From: GYS-P2D sp964522505
GTDB lineage: Bacteria > Bacteroidota > Bacteroidia > Chitinophagales > Saprospiraceae
Reading direction: 5' to 3'
NCBI GenBank assembly: GCA_964522505.1
Contig: CAZFWJ010000025.1
Span: 1-43,256, forward strand
DNA: 43,256 bases
The notes below the pieces were generated by a model. That model saw only the letters and a program-made list of their open reading frames with translations, did not search any database and had not been told where the DNA came from. Of the stretch, positions 43,190 through 43,256 are shown one piece after another. Numbering within the stretch: position 1 is the stretch's first letter; every line of letters starts with the position of its first letter. The translations under genes were made by a program, and so were the position numbers.

Positions 43190-43256
43190 TGCAAAAGACC
43201 GTAAACAACATAGGTAGAGCAATCCTCATCATCAAGCTAATAGCCACTCATCGGCT
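43190..43256 (+). CDS. start of an unidentified ORF cut by the window edge
   Basis: An open frame begins at ATG 43190 and runs off the end after 22 codons. Residues 12-18 (ILIIKLI) match the small frame at 39400 in position and nearly in DNA. Too little is present to name it. Confidence 0.3.

Overview
The window is a chromosomal segment of a Bacteroidota bacterium, most likely a marine member of the Saprospiria. The signs are type IX secretion (T9SS) C-terminal domains, a GLPGLI protein next to a CarboxypepD_reg TonB-dependent outer-membrane protein, a '3-coathanger' style C-terminus, thrombospondin type 3 repeats, a MenB of the Asp-bearing type, and -7 promoter elements of the Bacteroidota form TAnnTTTG. 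The placement rests on protein style only; there is no rRNA and I saw no tRNA.

Layout. 1-4.9 kb: a lipoprotein, an S41 C-terminal processing protease, a small secreted protein, and a secreted DNA/RNA non-specific nuclease whose C-terminal OB-fold domain is split off by an apparent frameshift. 4.9-8.3 kb: a giant TSP3-VWA-TSP3-GEVED-T9SS surface protein. 8.5-17.4 kb: housekeeping and metabolism (PhzF-like isomerase, TPR/TonB-C protein, thiolase, secreted alpha/beta hydrolase, MsrA, SerA-like dehydrogenase, nucleoside hydrolase, Fe(II)/2-oxoglutarate-type oxygenase, ribosomal protein S20). 17.5-20.7 kb: a three-gene ThuA / creatininase-family / Gfo-Idh-MocA operon, probably sugar or polyol catabolism. 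20.8-24.3 kb: an ammonium transporter fused to a hybrid histidine kinase with two receiver domains. 24.3-29.1 kb: an HGSNAT-like membrane acyltransferase, the GLPGLI protein and the outer-membrane barrel. 29.3-38.0 kb: a membrane histidine kinase, an ABC exporter, a CBS protein, MenB, and a NarL-type response regulator followed by a beta-propeller sensor kinase. 38.0-38.7 kb: a VapBC-type toxin-antitoxin pair.

The last 4.5 kb is accessory in character. A secreted 864-residue protein lies between two blocks of GC-richer, hairpin-rich repeats (about 38.84-39.25 kb and 42.29-42.99 kb). Each block is a chain of short palindromes in a fixed order. When different copies are aligned, stem bases change in pairs so that pairing is kept, while loops vary freely. 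One block also contains a 210-bp tandem duplication whose two differences both fall in loops. I did not recognise this repeat family, and it is the strongest candidate here for something undescribed. The second strong item is the Amt-kinase fusion, whose transporter part keeps the twin histidines but has glycine where E. coli AmtB has the ammonium-binding serine.
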